Source of the DNA: Neospora caninum Liverpool
Taxonomy: Eukaryota; Apicomplexa; Conoidasida; Eucoccidiorida; Sarcocystidae
Reading direction: 5' to 3'
Length of the DNA stretch: 64,000 nt
Assembly: GCF_000208865.1 (NCBI RefSeq)
Contig: NC_018392.1
Span: 2,500,793-2,564,792 of the forward strand
How positions within the stretch are numbered: the stretch's first letter is position 1; every line of letters begins with the position of its first letter. The position numbers were made by a program, and so were the translations under genes. This document shows positions 12,952-25,257 of the stretch, piece after piece. Under the pieces are notes generated by a model, which was given only the letters and a program-made list of their open reading frames with translations, searched no databases and was not told the DNA's origin.

Positions 12952-15900
12952 TCAGTCGTACAGCTGGTAGCAGCTGATAGCTCCACTGATGAAGCCAGCA
13001 GTTCCCACAGTCCCTTCCGGCAGAGGATGTCCGAAAATCTTGTGCGGGAGATGCGCCAGGTTGGACGCGACTACCAGGTCCGCTGCACAAATCCGGAACA
13101 GAAAACACCGCAAAGTCTGAGGCTGTCGCAGTCGTGTCGCCTCGACAGATCGAATCCCCTATCGAGCTGCGCCAGGGAGACCTCTGCAACACACGTACCG
13201 GCGTTCTTGATGAGATTGAGGGATGCCGCTCTCTTCTCCTGTTGCAACTCACGCAGTGTCCTGGCAGCTTCTTTCGCACGGATCTCGAGATTCGCGCCGT
13301 GTTCGCGCGTGTCATCTCGCTCTAACGTATCCAAGTGATTCTGTTCGTCATCCTGCACTCTACGCAGCGTCCGCGCTTCAGTCGCGAGGGAGCCGAGGAG
13401 GCCTATAAGCCTAAGAGCGAGACCAAATGCGCGTACTACGCCAGATGTCAGGGAAACGTATAAGGGGAAAAAAAGGTTCAAATACGTGTCCCCACATTCG
13501 CCTGGGCGTACGTATTCACTCGGATGTACGCGTCTACACACAAATGGGTAAATGTGTACGCGTTGGCGCGCAGTGGTAGGCGTGCACGATGGTATAGATG
13601 CACACGTGCATGCGGGGATATACGCGACTTGGACTCCTGGGCGTTCGTCCAAGGACCGGAAGAAATAGAGAATGGAACGGCAACGGATTGCTACATCTCG
13701 TTGAGGCATACAGGGCTGGAAGCAACGTGTACATCACGAACGGGGTTTATGAGCTTGTGTGTCTACGAAGCAGCTAACGCAGCTTGGCCCGAACGGAGCT
13801 GTCGGTGCATCGCTTTGCCCAATTATCCGCGAGTATATATATATATATATATATACATGGATTTGGATAGATAGGCGTGTGTCTAGGTGTATCTTGTAAG
13901 CCTAGGAAGCAGAGAGTGTGGCATGAGGACAGCAATATTTACATGTGTGTTGCCAGCGGAGAAAAGCGGCTGATCATGGGACAGGAAAAGCTGACCAGAA
14001 AACGCCGCACAGTTTGGCGAGCTTTTTCGTATCGAATCCGAGAAACTTTATTTTGGAGAGGAGAAGCAGATTGTCCAGGACCCAGTAACAGAGGAACCCA
14101 AAACGACTGATAAGCTGCAGCAACTGAAGAGCAGACAAAAAGGCACAAGGCAAAAGAAAAGCGGGAGGCGTACGCTACACAGGAACTCCAGTGAACGTGA
14201 CCCGTGGAGAGGCCGAATCCATCTGACGGCTGCGAAGAGTTGTGTTATGAAGAGTTAATTCTCCGTGTTTTCGGTACAGAAAGAGTCAAGTTGTATGACG
14301 TCATCCGAAGATATATCTGATGGGGATCTTCCCAGGTAGAACACGTCGCGACACATTTGGAGCTAGAGAGCCGTGGTAATCGTAAGATAAGACAGAGAAG
14401 CTCGGTCTCGCAAAGAGACCGAACATGCAAGAGGGGATCGTCCCGGAGGTTACTGAACAGCAACACAGCGCGTCTCCTCCTTAAGGCATCGCACGCATAG
14501 AATCCGCTTATTTGCACATGGTTAAACACCAGAAGGTTATGGTTTGTGCAGTCGATTCACGGTGGCATACATATCTCCATATGCATTTGAACCGTGCATA
14601 AGTTTGAGATATGCATCTCCATGCAGGCAACCGTGTACACACTCACGTTCCCAAACGTGGCCGTGCCCTATATATTTATATATATGTATATATATGTATT
14701 GTGACTGAGTGGAGAGCGTTTGCCACGCAGACTTTTCTCAGAGAAATATGCAGGAAGCAGATAACACCAGTTGGCGGCAACAGACAAAGGGAGTTTCAGC
14801 GGGGGCGAACGCTATGAAGTAGGCGACTTCGTTGTTGACACAACGCTTTCTGTTGAAAAGAAGCCTGGGAAGCAAATTTACAAGAGAAAGCAAGGGAATC
14901 CTTCCTCACTTGGGTTTTGTGGCATTCGTCCCAAGGCAGTTTAGCGGACTTGCAGCGCGATCGTAAGAAGGCAATGAGGATCGCCTTGACTTTCACGTAC
15001 TCGTTCAGGAACTTTCCCAGGCGAAAGATTTTCCGACCGTCACTCGCAGTCCCTGACAGAAACGAAAAGAACCAGGCGACGATGCAATGGACATAAAATC
15101 TTTTTTCTGTATCTATGCGCATATATGCCAGCCTCCTTTTTGCCTCGTATGCTGTGGGTGCGTACTCTAGCCGTCCATTTGCTTCATCTCCGTTATCTTT
15201 TTCCGCTGCTCGCCACGTCTGTGTGCAACAAGGTGAAAACGACTGAGCCTCCCGGTTGTGGCCAGCAGCAATCAAAAAAATTCAGCTAACAGTGCTCGAG
15301 CCTGTGCAGTTGCATGCAAAATCACCAATGTTAAAGTTTTCTGATACAAATAGCATTTATAGCATATACAGGCATAAGCCCATATATATACCAAGGTCAA
15401 AGGTTTCTGATACAAATTTATCAACATATACAGGCATAAGCCTATATATATATATATATATGGTACGTGTGCGTAAACTCGCGTACTGCATGTGACGTGA
15501 CCTCGCGACGAGTCACACAGTCTGGATGTACGGTCTACCACGAGAGCTCATCCAACTCAATAGCGTCATGTGGTTGTGTATCCAGTGGAATAAGAATAGT
15601 GAGAGGGACGACTGTTCAATAGGGAAATTTGCGGATACACACACGAAAGAAATGCGTAGTCCCCTATATCCACTGACCGGTTAAAGCAGCGAACTTCGCT
15701 GCGACTTTCGGGTTTCTTGTCACCAGAAAAGACGCGAGCGTTCGGCTTCCGTACTGAAGGCATTTCGTGGATTTGTCTCGTCCTTCTGTAATGAAGAAAA
15801 GATATTTTTTAATTTTCACTGGAAAACGATGATTTGCAAAAAACGCCGCAACATCTAGATCTCCACGAAGTGCTGATGCACACCAATTGATGTATCACTT

Positions 15901-16301
15901 TACCAGCAAACGATGAGGCACACGCATTACAATCGTACAAACGTATGCATACGTATCTAACAATATGCGTCCATTCTCCACCGCCATATCTCTACATACA
16001 GAAATCAATACATATCTGTATATAGTGATTTATCTACTGGCACTTGTACATACAGAGAGACACACATGTCGAGGTGCGCTGACAGGAACTGAGGGGACCA
16101 GAGCTGCCGGTGTGGAGCTGAAAAACAAGGGATCCGGCTTCCGAGAGTGAGTTATTTCCACGAAACAAGGCACACAAGCAGTGGTAAAAACTGAAAAGGA
16201 AGACCGGCAAAAAAATCTGTTGAGTCTTCGGCACATTTACCAGTGGAAGACCAGAACTTGACGAGATGCGCGACCTCGTCTCTCTCATTGCTGAACGCCA
16301 T
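12952..16301 (-). CDS. PEX11: Peroxisomal membrane protein PEX11 homologue
   Basis: PEX11 proteins elongate and divide peroxisomal membranes. Reading the minus strand I chain six exons: 16301-16241, 15785-15678, 15052-14910, 14123-13996, 13410-13199 and 13082-12952. All introns are GT-AG, all phases agree, and the product is 260 aa, a normal PEX11 length. Hallmarks appear in family order. The N-terminus ends LVKFWSST followed by EGRDK and LQYGSRTLASFL (residues about 14-40). DGRKIFRLGKFL is at 61-72. YWVLDNLLLLSKIKFL, then DTKKLAKLCGVFW and LIGLLGSL, covers about 117-155. A charged helical linker follows, then KNAADLVVASNLAHLP and a glycine-rich last membrane segment, PEGTVGTAGFISGAIS. The start ATG has a good context (GCCATGGCG). 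No single exon exceeds 72 codons, so frame-length methods would miss it. The family call rests on consensus memory, not alignment. Confidence 0.85.
15330..15452. repeat. Imperfect direct repeat, about 60 bp, two copies
   Basis: Two copies share TTTCTGATACAAAT, then CATATACAGGCATAAGCC, then a TA run. They sit at about 15330-15395 and 15396-15452, inside the second PEX11 intron. The copies differ by small indels. Confidence 0.8.
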
Positions 16302-19300
16302 GGCCACCAATTACCGAAATCAGGGACGAGACCGAGAAAGAGAAAAGCTAGGACAGTGAAGAATCTTTAGCTGGAAAGACGTGCTAACAACCTGGTTGCT
16401 TGCAGAAGAAAAGTCAAGAAACCAGAAGCCAGAGGGTACGCGTTTGTCAGTAGATCGACGGAAAGAGGCATGGGAAAGAGGGCCTTTTTGGGGGGTGAAA
16501 GAGGGAGGAGCGTAATTGTTCGTCTCTCCTGTGCGCGTATGCTTGCCCGGCAACGAAGAGAAAGAAGAAGAGGAAAGATGTTGCACAGAATGCGAGCTAG
16601 GGAAGACACAGGAAAACGGGAAGGCGGCGGTAGACAAGACGCGTCTCAGATTCTACTTCAGTGCGGAACCGCAGAAGACGGAAGAAGATGGAAAAAAGGG
16701 AAATCGAACGGAAGATGTGTAGGGGGAAAAGGATACAGGAAAGAGCTGAGGCGATGGCGACGTGCAGCCGAGGTGATAAAGCGCAGGACGGTTACAAAAA
16801 GAGACTCAGGAAATACACAAGTCACCTCTCATCTTTCGGTGCTAAAACAAAAGTGGAAGAAAAGAGGGGGGAAGGGACCAAGAAAGAGGAAAGTATGCGG
16901 TGAAAAACGACGGCGAGAAGGGCTCGACGAAGGGCTATACATTCCTTCAGCTACATGATGGCGTGCATGTTTATAATATGCATGTACGTACATTTGTATG
17001 GCTGCGGCCGACGCACGTACCTAGTTTCTGTGCATCGTTCTGCCGGCAAGAATTAACAGGATCATTCTCTCTGCCTGGGAGTCCAAGAGGCGAAACAAGG
17101 ACTCCAAAAAACACGCTGCTGCAGAGTGAAGGAAGAAGAAACGGAACACACGAGCAAGAAATTAAATGAGAAGCGATTGTGAGTTGATCATGCAGCCATC
17201 CGCAGACCTGTGGAAACTCGTGGAACCCAAAAAGAGAGCGACCGAAGACCTATTTCGCGAGGACCGGAAAGAACACATTACTTAGTCACACAGGCTGCGG
17301 CGCCGCGACAGCTCCTTCCCACATCTGCCGCTTTCCAGAAAACCACAAAGTCTCCTTTTTCGAGATTCCAAAAGTTTTCCTCCGCAGTCGGTTTAATGTT
17401 TTCCTTTTTCCGAAGTCAAAAGCAACGAGTTTTTGGCCAACTAGAACCGTGGGTGATGGCCACCGGTGGGTTACGGAACGCAAAGAGTGTGTCAGTCTTT
17501 GCGGAGAAGAAGAAAGTTCAGAGGGAACAGTGCGTGCAGGGGAACGCGTCTTCACGGGGATCAGTCTCGAAAGTTAGAGAAAGGAAACTTAGCAGGCAGC
17601 GAGAGCCGACTCCGACATCAGGCCGCGACACCGCCAGAACTTGTGTGTAGGTGAACAAGAAGCATGATTATAAAGCAGAACGCACGGAAGCAACACACGA
17701 GTTAATGAGCAGGTGGTGTGAATCGGAAATTCGTTCACCAACAAGGTGGGAAACCGGCAAACGAGTAGAGAGAAACGTATCTCCATGCACTTTCTTGTTT
17801 TCCGCTTTGCGAGGAAGCGCCAACTCGTAGTCTGCCCCGTCTAGTAGCCCGTTGAAGGAGCGCCTCGTCCGGCCTCTTTCCTTACCCGTTTCATCCGTTT
17901 TGTGCGAACCACTTCTTTCCTGCCTTCGAGGCCATGAAAAGCGAACAGCAAAACTGTGCTGGCTACTTCAACTGTTCGAGACGTTCGCGCGCCGTTCAGG
18001 ATGTTCAGGAAAACAGCGAAGGCAACTGAACATCGAGCGGACCATTGAGGAGAATAAATAGTTGGCGCGTGAGTTAAAGGCGTGCAACGTCAAATGTGTC
18101 AGCAAGTCTCGCGTTTCACTCCTCGTGTATGCTAGGCGGATAAAATGTAAAAACGTCCTGCGATCCAAGAGGCGATATCTCAAAGAATCAGTGAAGGTAG
18201 CCAAAATGTCACACGATGTCCTGCAAAGTGTTCGTGACTGGGCCTCCAATTATGCTGGCAAGCGTGTTGCGGAGAGACCATCAAGGCAGTAAACAGAGGG
18301 TGGGTAAATCAAGATTCTCTGCAAAGGATATATCATCAGCGAACTGCAGGGCATACGTACCACGAGAGACATGTCGCCGAAACATCGACCGCCTTTTGAG
18401 GGTGGGGAACCACAAACAAGTTGACCAGCAATGCTCCCGGCAGAAATGTGGGAGTATGCTTGTAGATGCATAGCAAGGTGTCTCGCAGAGTATGTCTAAC
18501 TGCGTTCTGGCCACATCTGTACGTTCAGACGGTTGAGACGCTTCTATCAAGTCGACGCTGGGCAACACGCATCGGTGGACGTTCCTATAGGACAGTGGCA
18601 AGACTAGCCCAGAGAAGCCTTCTAACAACATTGAGCAGACACCTTGAGCAGGACTTGAGAGACACGAGCAGAAAAACAACCTTCACGCCCCTGCGTTGTG
18701 CGTTGGGAAGGTGTCTGCCAGTAGTTGACGCGCTGTTCTCTACGAGGCTTTTGCAGCAGTCTCTTGTACAAAGGACCGAGTAGATTTACCCCTTGGCGAA
18801 CTACGGGGAGAAAGCCCATCACGTGGTTCGTGATCATGGAACAGAGGAACATCACAGATGCCGCCAACGTTCTCTATTCTGCATATTTAGCGAGTTGTTC
18901 CTTGATCGTTCGAATACCTATCGCCGTTGTTTACATCGATTTTCCTGCGTCTCCACACAGACCATACGGACCTGCACCAGACATATTTCTTCTTTTTTGA
19001 GGAGAGAGACACGAACCAAATGGCTAGCTTCAATGCTTTACCACAGTCGGGAGGGGAAGCGGGCCCCTCGCTAGCGGCTACAGACGCATCCCGTTTTGCT
19101 AGTCGCTAGCGTTCCCCCCCTAGACACGGATCCAAGAAACCGAACCAGCCGCATTGCCCCCCCCCGCCGCCAAAACGGTCGCATTGTTGGGTCTCTACTC
19201 CCAGTTTTGTTGTTTCGACCTTCTCCTATCGTCAGGTTTTAAAAACGTTCGTTTAGTATGCTTTCTTCAAGTTCCTCAGTCAGTTACAGCAGAGCCAGTG

Positions 19301-19560
19301 ACCTGAACACGCTGGGGTCATTTTTGCGTGGCTGAGCGCGCAGAAGAGGTTCGTTCGTGTCTTCCGCGCCCGTGCTTCCAGGGTGCATTTTCGCTGGAGA
19401 AACGACCGCGCTGCTGTCGGGTGTGGGCCGCTTCCCGTCGAGGTTTCGACTTCTCTCCCGGAAAAAACGAATTTCTCCCACTTTTCTGCTGGTCCAAATG
19501 ACGCGCCTAACACCTCATCAAACTCTGCCGTGTCCACGCAGTGCTTTCCTCGTGCCTCGG
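16302..19560. other. Divergent intergenic region between PEX11 and the HAD gene
   Basis: About 3.2 kb separate the two start codons. The middle (about 16450-16950) is purine-rich on the + strand and gives long open frames by composition, without family resemblance. Promoters for both flanking genes are expected here, but I can identify no specific site. Confidence 0.55.
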
Positions 19561-21943
19561 ATGTCGCTCGTCCGGCTCTTCTCCCTCACCCTGGCTGTGC
19601 CTCTCCTCTTCTCGTCCCCGCCTTCCCTTCCTCTCTCTTTTCTGTGCCTCGCGAGCGAACCCGGAAAACCACCGGAAGCTGTGTCCGCGGGGCCCAAGAC
19701 AGGCTCCGAAGAAAAAACTCGCTCGGTTTCTCCACACCGGCCTAGTGACACTACGCTTCAGAGCGGTGGAGCGAACCCCCGGCCGCCTTCCGCAGGCACG
19801 AGCGAACAACCGACCGTCGGCGTCGGAGGAGCACGCGCGAGAATCCCCGGCCTTTCGCTGGACTTCAGCGGCCTCGGCGTTTCGGCGCCACCGTTGACGA
19901 AAAAGAAGAAGAAAGGTCCAAAGTTGTTCACCGAGGAGACGATGGGGCCGTGGAAGAAACACCCTTGCTTGCAACAGCTGGATCAGGCAGTCCAGAGCAT
20001 TCAGGCAAAGGGGCTCGCTGGCAAGGAAGCAGCCAAAGCGTTCGCTGACGCGATCATAGCATGCGGCATCCGCGTCGTCGCCAGCGACTACGACAGAACC
20101 GCCATCTCTCACCACTCGGGTGCGCGCTCGCCTGTTGTGCAGGGCCGTGGTACACGTAGTTACATACATCTCGGTACAAGGCACGAGTGTGCACTGCTCT
20201 CAGCTGGGTGATCCGAGAACGAAGAAATGAAGCCAAGCGGCATCTTTCGCGACTTGTGCCGACCGTCTGTTTCTTTGGACCTCACGTGCAGGTGGTAGCG
20301 CGCTTCCGACCGATAAGCACATCCTTCAATCCCTGACTCGGGACTTCCACTGGCTTGGAGAAGAACTTGAACGCAGAGGCATCCCGCTGTACTTTGTCAC
20401 CTTCTCTGGTAAGGTTCCGCACCACGCGGTTTCCACTCCAGAGGGGAAACAATCTCGACACGGCCAGGCTGCGTGTAGATCATTTCTATACCCGTGCACA
20501 CTCCCGTAGGTGTCGCGATGTGTGTTGTTTTCCGCATATGAGGATGTGTCACTTTGAGCACACGTATGTGGAGTCACATACGCCGGGACGTGTACGTATG
20601 GAACTGGCGTGGGAGTGGAGACGGGCCACCCTGCTGCCGATGAACCACATCGTACCGTGTGTATGTTTCTCAATCGTCCTCGTGTTTGCCGCGGTCTTTT
20701 CGTTTGTTTGTGCTTCAGATCGTGGGGAGAATCGGGATGGAAGAATAGCGGCGGGGCCGCTCGTTGAGGCTACGCTGAAAGCGAGTGATGCGAAATTCGG
20801 AGCCCGTGGTGTGTTTGGCTTTTTCCCCCCGTAAGTCCAAGTCCGTAAAAAAACCCACCCTACGCAGTTGAGACTAACTGCATGCGTGTGCCTACTTAAT
20901 CATATGATCTAGTGGTCAGCTTCGTGCTCGTCAATAGGCCCCCTCCCCTCCGGTCGGTAGCGTGCCTGTGTTGGAGTAGCTGTTCGTCTCGACGCATACT
21001 GCGAGCGGACGCTGGCGGAAGGCCTTTCCTTTCTCCCGAGATACACACACAGCACCGCATTCATTTTCCGCCTCACGCGTGCGCAAACGTGGGCTGGCCT
21101 GGGAGGCTGCGTTGCCTTTGTGGCAGTCAGTCAACGACACTGATTCCTCTCAACGGGCCCTCTTTACACGCGAATCGGCTCAGTTTGCTCCGGTGCAGAA
21201 AACCGAGTCTTCTAATGGCCGCATCGCGGCCTTGCACACTGGCGACGCGCGGAAGAACTTTTGGGTTTCAAATTGGGGCATGCCCATTGGGTCCACCTAA
21301 CCTGAATGTCACCTTGCGCATCAAACTGCTTGGTTCTGTTGTGTCGGTTGACAGATTGTATTCGGATCCCGACGAGTACCAGGCCCTCGGTCTGACCGGG
21401 CCCATGCCGATGGACAAATCGTTCCATGTCAAGCAGGTATGTGCTTGGGAGACACCTTTCGTTGGCTATGGATGCGAAGGTGGAAGCCTGCCAATAGGAA
21501 ACAAGTGTATGTCTGCATGGATGCATATTCGCCGTGTTTGTTCGACTGCAGTAATTTTTTCCGAGTCGGTCGAGGAGCAATGAAGGAGTAACACGTAGAG
21601 CTCTCAGCGTTGATGCCGCTGCACAGTATATATTTACCCAGTGTTCGCGGGTTGATAAATACGGAGACGGGCACCAGAAATAGTGAGGTACTTTGAGGTG
21701 CCGCAGTGTACAAGCGACTCCGCTTCTCATGAACCGGAGCTGGTTTTGGCGCCCTGTTTGAATTCTCAGGTCTCCAAAGTTTCGGGGGTGCCGGAAGAAC
21801 AGATCCTTCTTCTGGACGACGATGTGACCAACTGCGTGAAGTACTGCAAGAGTGGTGGTATAGCTGTTCATGTCGGTGGCCATGACGGCTTCGACTTCAG
21901 GCATCTTCATGTTGTCACGAAGCCTGCGTTGGTCATGCATTGA
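19561..21943 (+). CDS. Secreted or membrane-inserted HAD-superfamily hydrolase-like protein
   Basis: Five exons: 19561-20119, 20292-20408, 20719-20830, 21355-21436 and 21770-21943. All introns are GT-AG with matching phases, giving 347 aa. The N-terminus (MSLVRLFSLTLAVPLLF onward) is a clear hydrophobic signal peptide. An in-frame ATG at 19498 would add 21 residues and could make it a signal anchor. After a Ser/Pro/Gly-rich linker comes a compact domain with HAD-like motifs: DYDRT at about 176-180 (motif I, DxDxT), VTFSD at about 222-226 (motif II, Ser/Thr) and PEEQILLLDDD at about 298-308 (motif IV acidic pair). The order fits a HAD phosphatase fold entering the secretory route. I cannot name the substrate or subfamily. 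The second aspartate of motif I is present, so catalysis is possible. Confidence 0.78.
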
Positions 21944-24900
21944 AGAGCAGGTACAGACTGCGTGTCTGCTCTCGTCTCAGGTGGTAGCCTGACTACAGGC
22001 TCCACTACATCAAGAGCAATGGAAAACAGCAAGGGTGCGCAGAGGCCGTCCTGGTGCAGGCCTCCCCAACGAACATTAGGAGACCACCTGGGAAGAAAAT
22101 GTCAACTTCTGGGGCAGTGCCCGGAAGAGCACACTTTTGTGTATATGTTATATATAGGTGTACATACGTATTCACGCACACGTGCATCTGCATTTGTATG
22201 CGATTTTGTGTGTGCGCTTGTGTATGGGGTATCACCTTAGTAACGCTGTTCTATTCGTCTTTTCCGAATAGGCGCCAAGTTGACACGGCGGGATCGATTG
22301 CTCCCGGTTTTCTTCTGCGTGACACACGTCTTTTGTAGTGGGAGAGAAAGTAGCTCCCAGCCGCAGGTCGATGCTGCTGCATGTGAAAGTCAAACGCTTC
22401 GGTGGCACATTTGGGGGCATTATGCTTGGGTGCGACGCCACGGCAGGAGACAGGTGCACAGTTAGACCTGTTTTCGATATTGTATCGCGGAGAAAGTGTC
22501 CGGCCTTTTGGGAGGGATTGCAAGTGTCGACAGCAGCAAAATCTCCGTGGTCTTCTTCGGGGTCAGCGGAGTTGTTGGGCGTGCACACGTGAAACTACGC
22601 GTAAAACAATGTAAGGATGGCTCGGTAGGTGAAGCATGAATATTTGCAGATAGTATGTGTGTGCAGAAACACTCAAAAAGTGGTGGTATTTGCATATGAT
22701 TGGCAAATGGGATGCCGTTCTCGCTGTAGTGACCAAGATGCGGCGGCAGTGAATCTTTGGGTGTGGATTCACCTGTTTCATTAGCCCAGGTGTGAGCCGA
22801 TGGCGGGTTGGGGTGTTTCTGTGTTAGGGAATATGTCAGAAGAGAACTAAACAATGTGACATTTTTTAGCAGACTCGCGTTCGTGCTGATACCGACACGG
22901 AAATGCTTTAGCATGACTCGTGACCTCATTTGGTAAAGTTGTTGTAGCCTGGCAAAGTAAAGAGACAATGTAAAAAGACCCCTATGTTGCGCAACAGGGG
23001 ATCGCAAAGCAGTGGACTGTTTTTCGGGATCGCGGTAGGCATATCCGGGCCCCTCTACTACTGACGATTTCCTGACAAACATAGCGTCACTGCAAATGCG
23101 CTAGCGTAGATTCTACGGTAACCTCTCAACGAGAGCAAGGACCCGCCATGCACATATCATACGGCTGTTTTGTGTTCAGATTCGACCGTAGCCACCGTAG
23201 TTGTTGTGATCACGCTCAGATACTGCACCAGCGATGATGTGCATGAATAACACACTTTTTTTCGGTATATCATGTGGTATTCGCCTTGAGGCGCTTGTAC
23301 ACATTTCGACCTGTAGGAAACGTGGATATCTATGTATATAATGTAGTCTTTGATGTAATCGCGTGTGCTATCTTACTGCCAAATTTTGTGAGACGCAAAG
23401 CCGAGAAGGCTGCTAGATATTCGTGTCTCTCATTACGTGGGCGTGGATGCACCGAACCAACAACCCCCTTTGATATCAAGAAAATAGAATGTTGCTAATC
23501 AGTCATGTAATTTGGTTTGTCGTTTGACGCATTACGTTCAACATGGTCAGAGACTACATTCGACGCATATGCCCTGTTAGAAATGGTGGCTGTACCTTTG
23601 TTCACCCACCTCGCAAATTGTACAATACCTGGACGGTGCTGTGCTCCACAGAGGAGCTTAGCGCCCAAGAGAAAAAACGGGTTCTATCCACATCTTCTGC
23701 CAGAACGACACCGTCAATGACCACATCTTCTTTTGTACAAAGAAGTCTACAATTTGTTTTAATCTGTTTTTACATCACTTGCAAGCGTAGCACCCTTGCC
23801 ACACACACCGCAGGGGACTGAGTGGAGAGTACGTTGCTCTCCGATGCCCAAAGATGAAGAAGATTCACTCGTTGTGTTTCCGCCTCCGATCAGTCAGCAC
23901 ACACAAGTGGCGTAAAAAAGCAGGGTTGAGCTGTGGACCTAAAAGATGGAAAATCCATCTAGCCAAAACGCGTAACTTGTGTTTTTTGGGGGAGGTACTT
24001 GCTCCTGTTTTTTCCGACCTTCTTGTGCTAGAGTAGAGTTAGAACCTACTTAGATCTCCAGTATTGAATTCTCGCTGGAGATAGGAAAAAGCAAAGTGCG
24101 AAACGCTGTGAAAAAGTCTTTTCCTACAAGTGGCGAAATGTGTTTGATCACTCGCAAAAGAGATACAACAAAACCTAGGCATTTTCATATCTGTGGCCTC
24201 ATTCCATTTCTTGACATAATGCAGCTGCATGCGCGCGGTCTCGCGTGTCACGTTTTCACCAAAGAGTGCGGCCCCTCTCCTGCCGAGTTTGTTCCCGACG
24301 GTGAACTTTCTTCTTCAGAATTTGAGGTTGCTTTCCGCTTCTGGAGAGCCGTTGGAAAGAGAGGATCAACAAAGGCCCTCAAAATCGCCCAGACATTTCG
24401 GTCCATGTCTTGATCCCTGACTCGTGAACAGGTTCATGTAGATCGACATGCTGCGCGTTTGGTAAACAACTCGCAAAGATGTGTGAGAAAACAGTCGCCC
24501 CACGAAGCTCGTTTCAGTCAACTGTTGACTTCCGTTCCGTTCTTTGCACTACAACTATGAAGACATCCAACTCCTTCGCCTACGAAGCCTTGTGAGAGCT
24601 TCTGTAGGCAGAAACCAAAAGTGTTTTCTCAAAGCATCAACCAGCTGCAGCAGCCAGGATGGATAGGGCACATACGGCGGTTGATGCTTGGCTCCAGTGG
24701 GGCTCAAGAAAGCAGGAAATTAGATGAGTCTTCAGCAGGCCTTCCGTGGCACAAACATTGGAGAATCAGCAGCGGAGTAACGTGATCTGTGTCGTTTTCT
24801 GCAACCCACTCTTTTTACCGAGAGCCATGATCTGCCTGCTCGGGAATGCGCTCTAATTCATCATCTCACGTACTTTATGTTTGTTATTCCCTAAATATTG

Positions 24901-25257
24901 CCCCCCTTCATATATTTGTGGAGGTTAATGTGTATTCATGGGCACCATATATATTTCTCGACAACTAGATTCACATAAAAACTCAGAATCTAGACAGTCT
25001 GGTCTTTCCCGGAAGCGTAACGCTAAGAGTGTATGTATTTAGATATATGTACAGAGGATGTGCGTATGTGTATGTTTGGACACTGTTGGACTAACGATGG
25101 CATACCTGAATACAATACGACGCAGAAAAGCTCTCTCGTGCTTCTCGGCTGACACTCGTTTTCCCTGTTAATATACATCTAGCTCACGGGTACGGGGCTC
25201 TCGGGGGAGTCAACGGCCTAACCGGAAAACCGATACTCGCTGGTAGCACGTAGAAGA
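21944..25257. other. Intergenic region between the HAD gene and SPAG16
   Basis: This stretch of about 3.3 kb is more AT-rich than the genes. A 206-codon minus-strand frame (23082-22462) shows no domain or composition that would support a gene. The 3' end of the HAD transcript and the SPAG16 promoter must lie here, but no specific element stands out. Confidence 0.5.

Noticed and set aside
16470..16958. A 162-codon Arg/Lys/Gly-rich + strand frame
   Set aside because: It arises from purine-rich intergenic DNA, with no motif or exon context.
22462..23082. A 206-codon minus-strand frame
   Set aside because: There are no conserved motifs, no flanking exon signals and ordinary intergenic composition.
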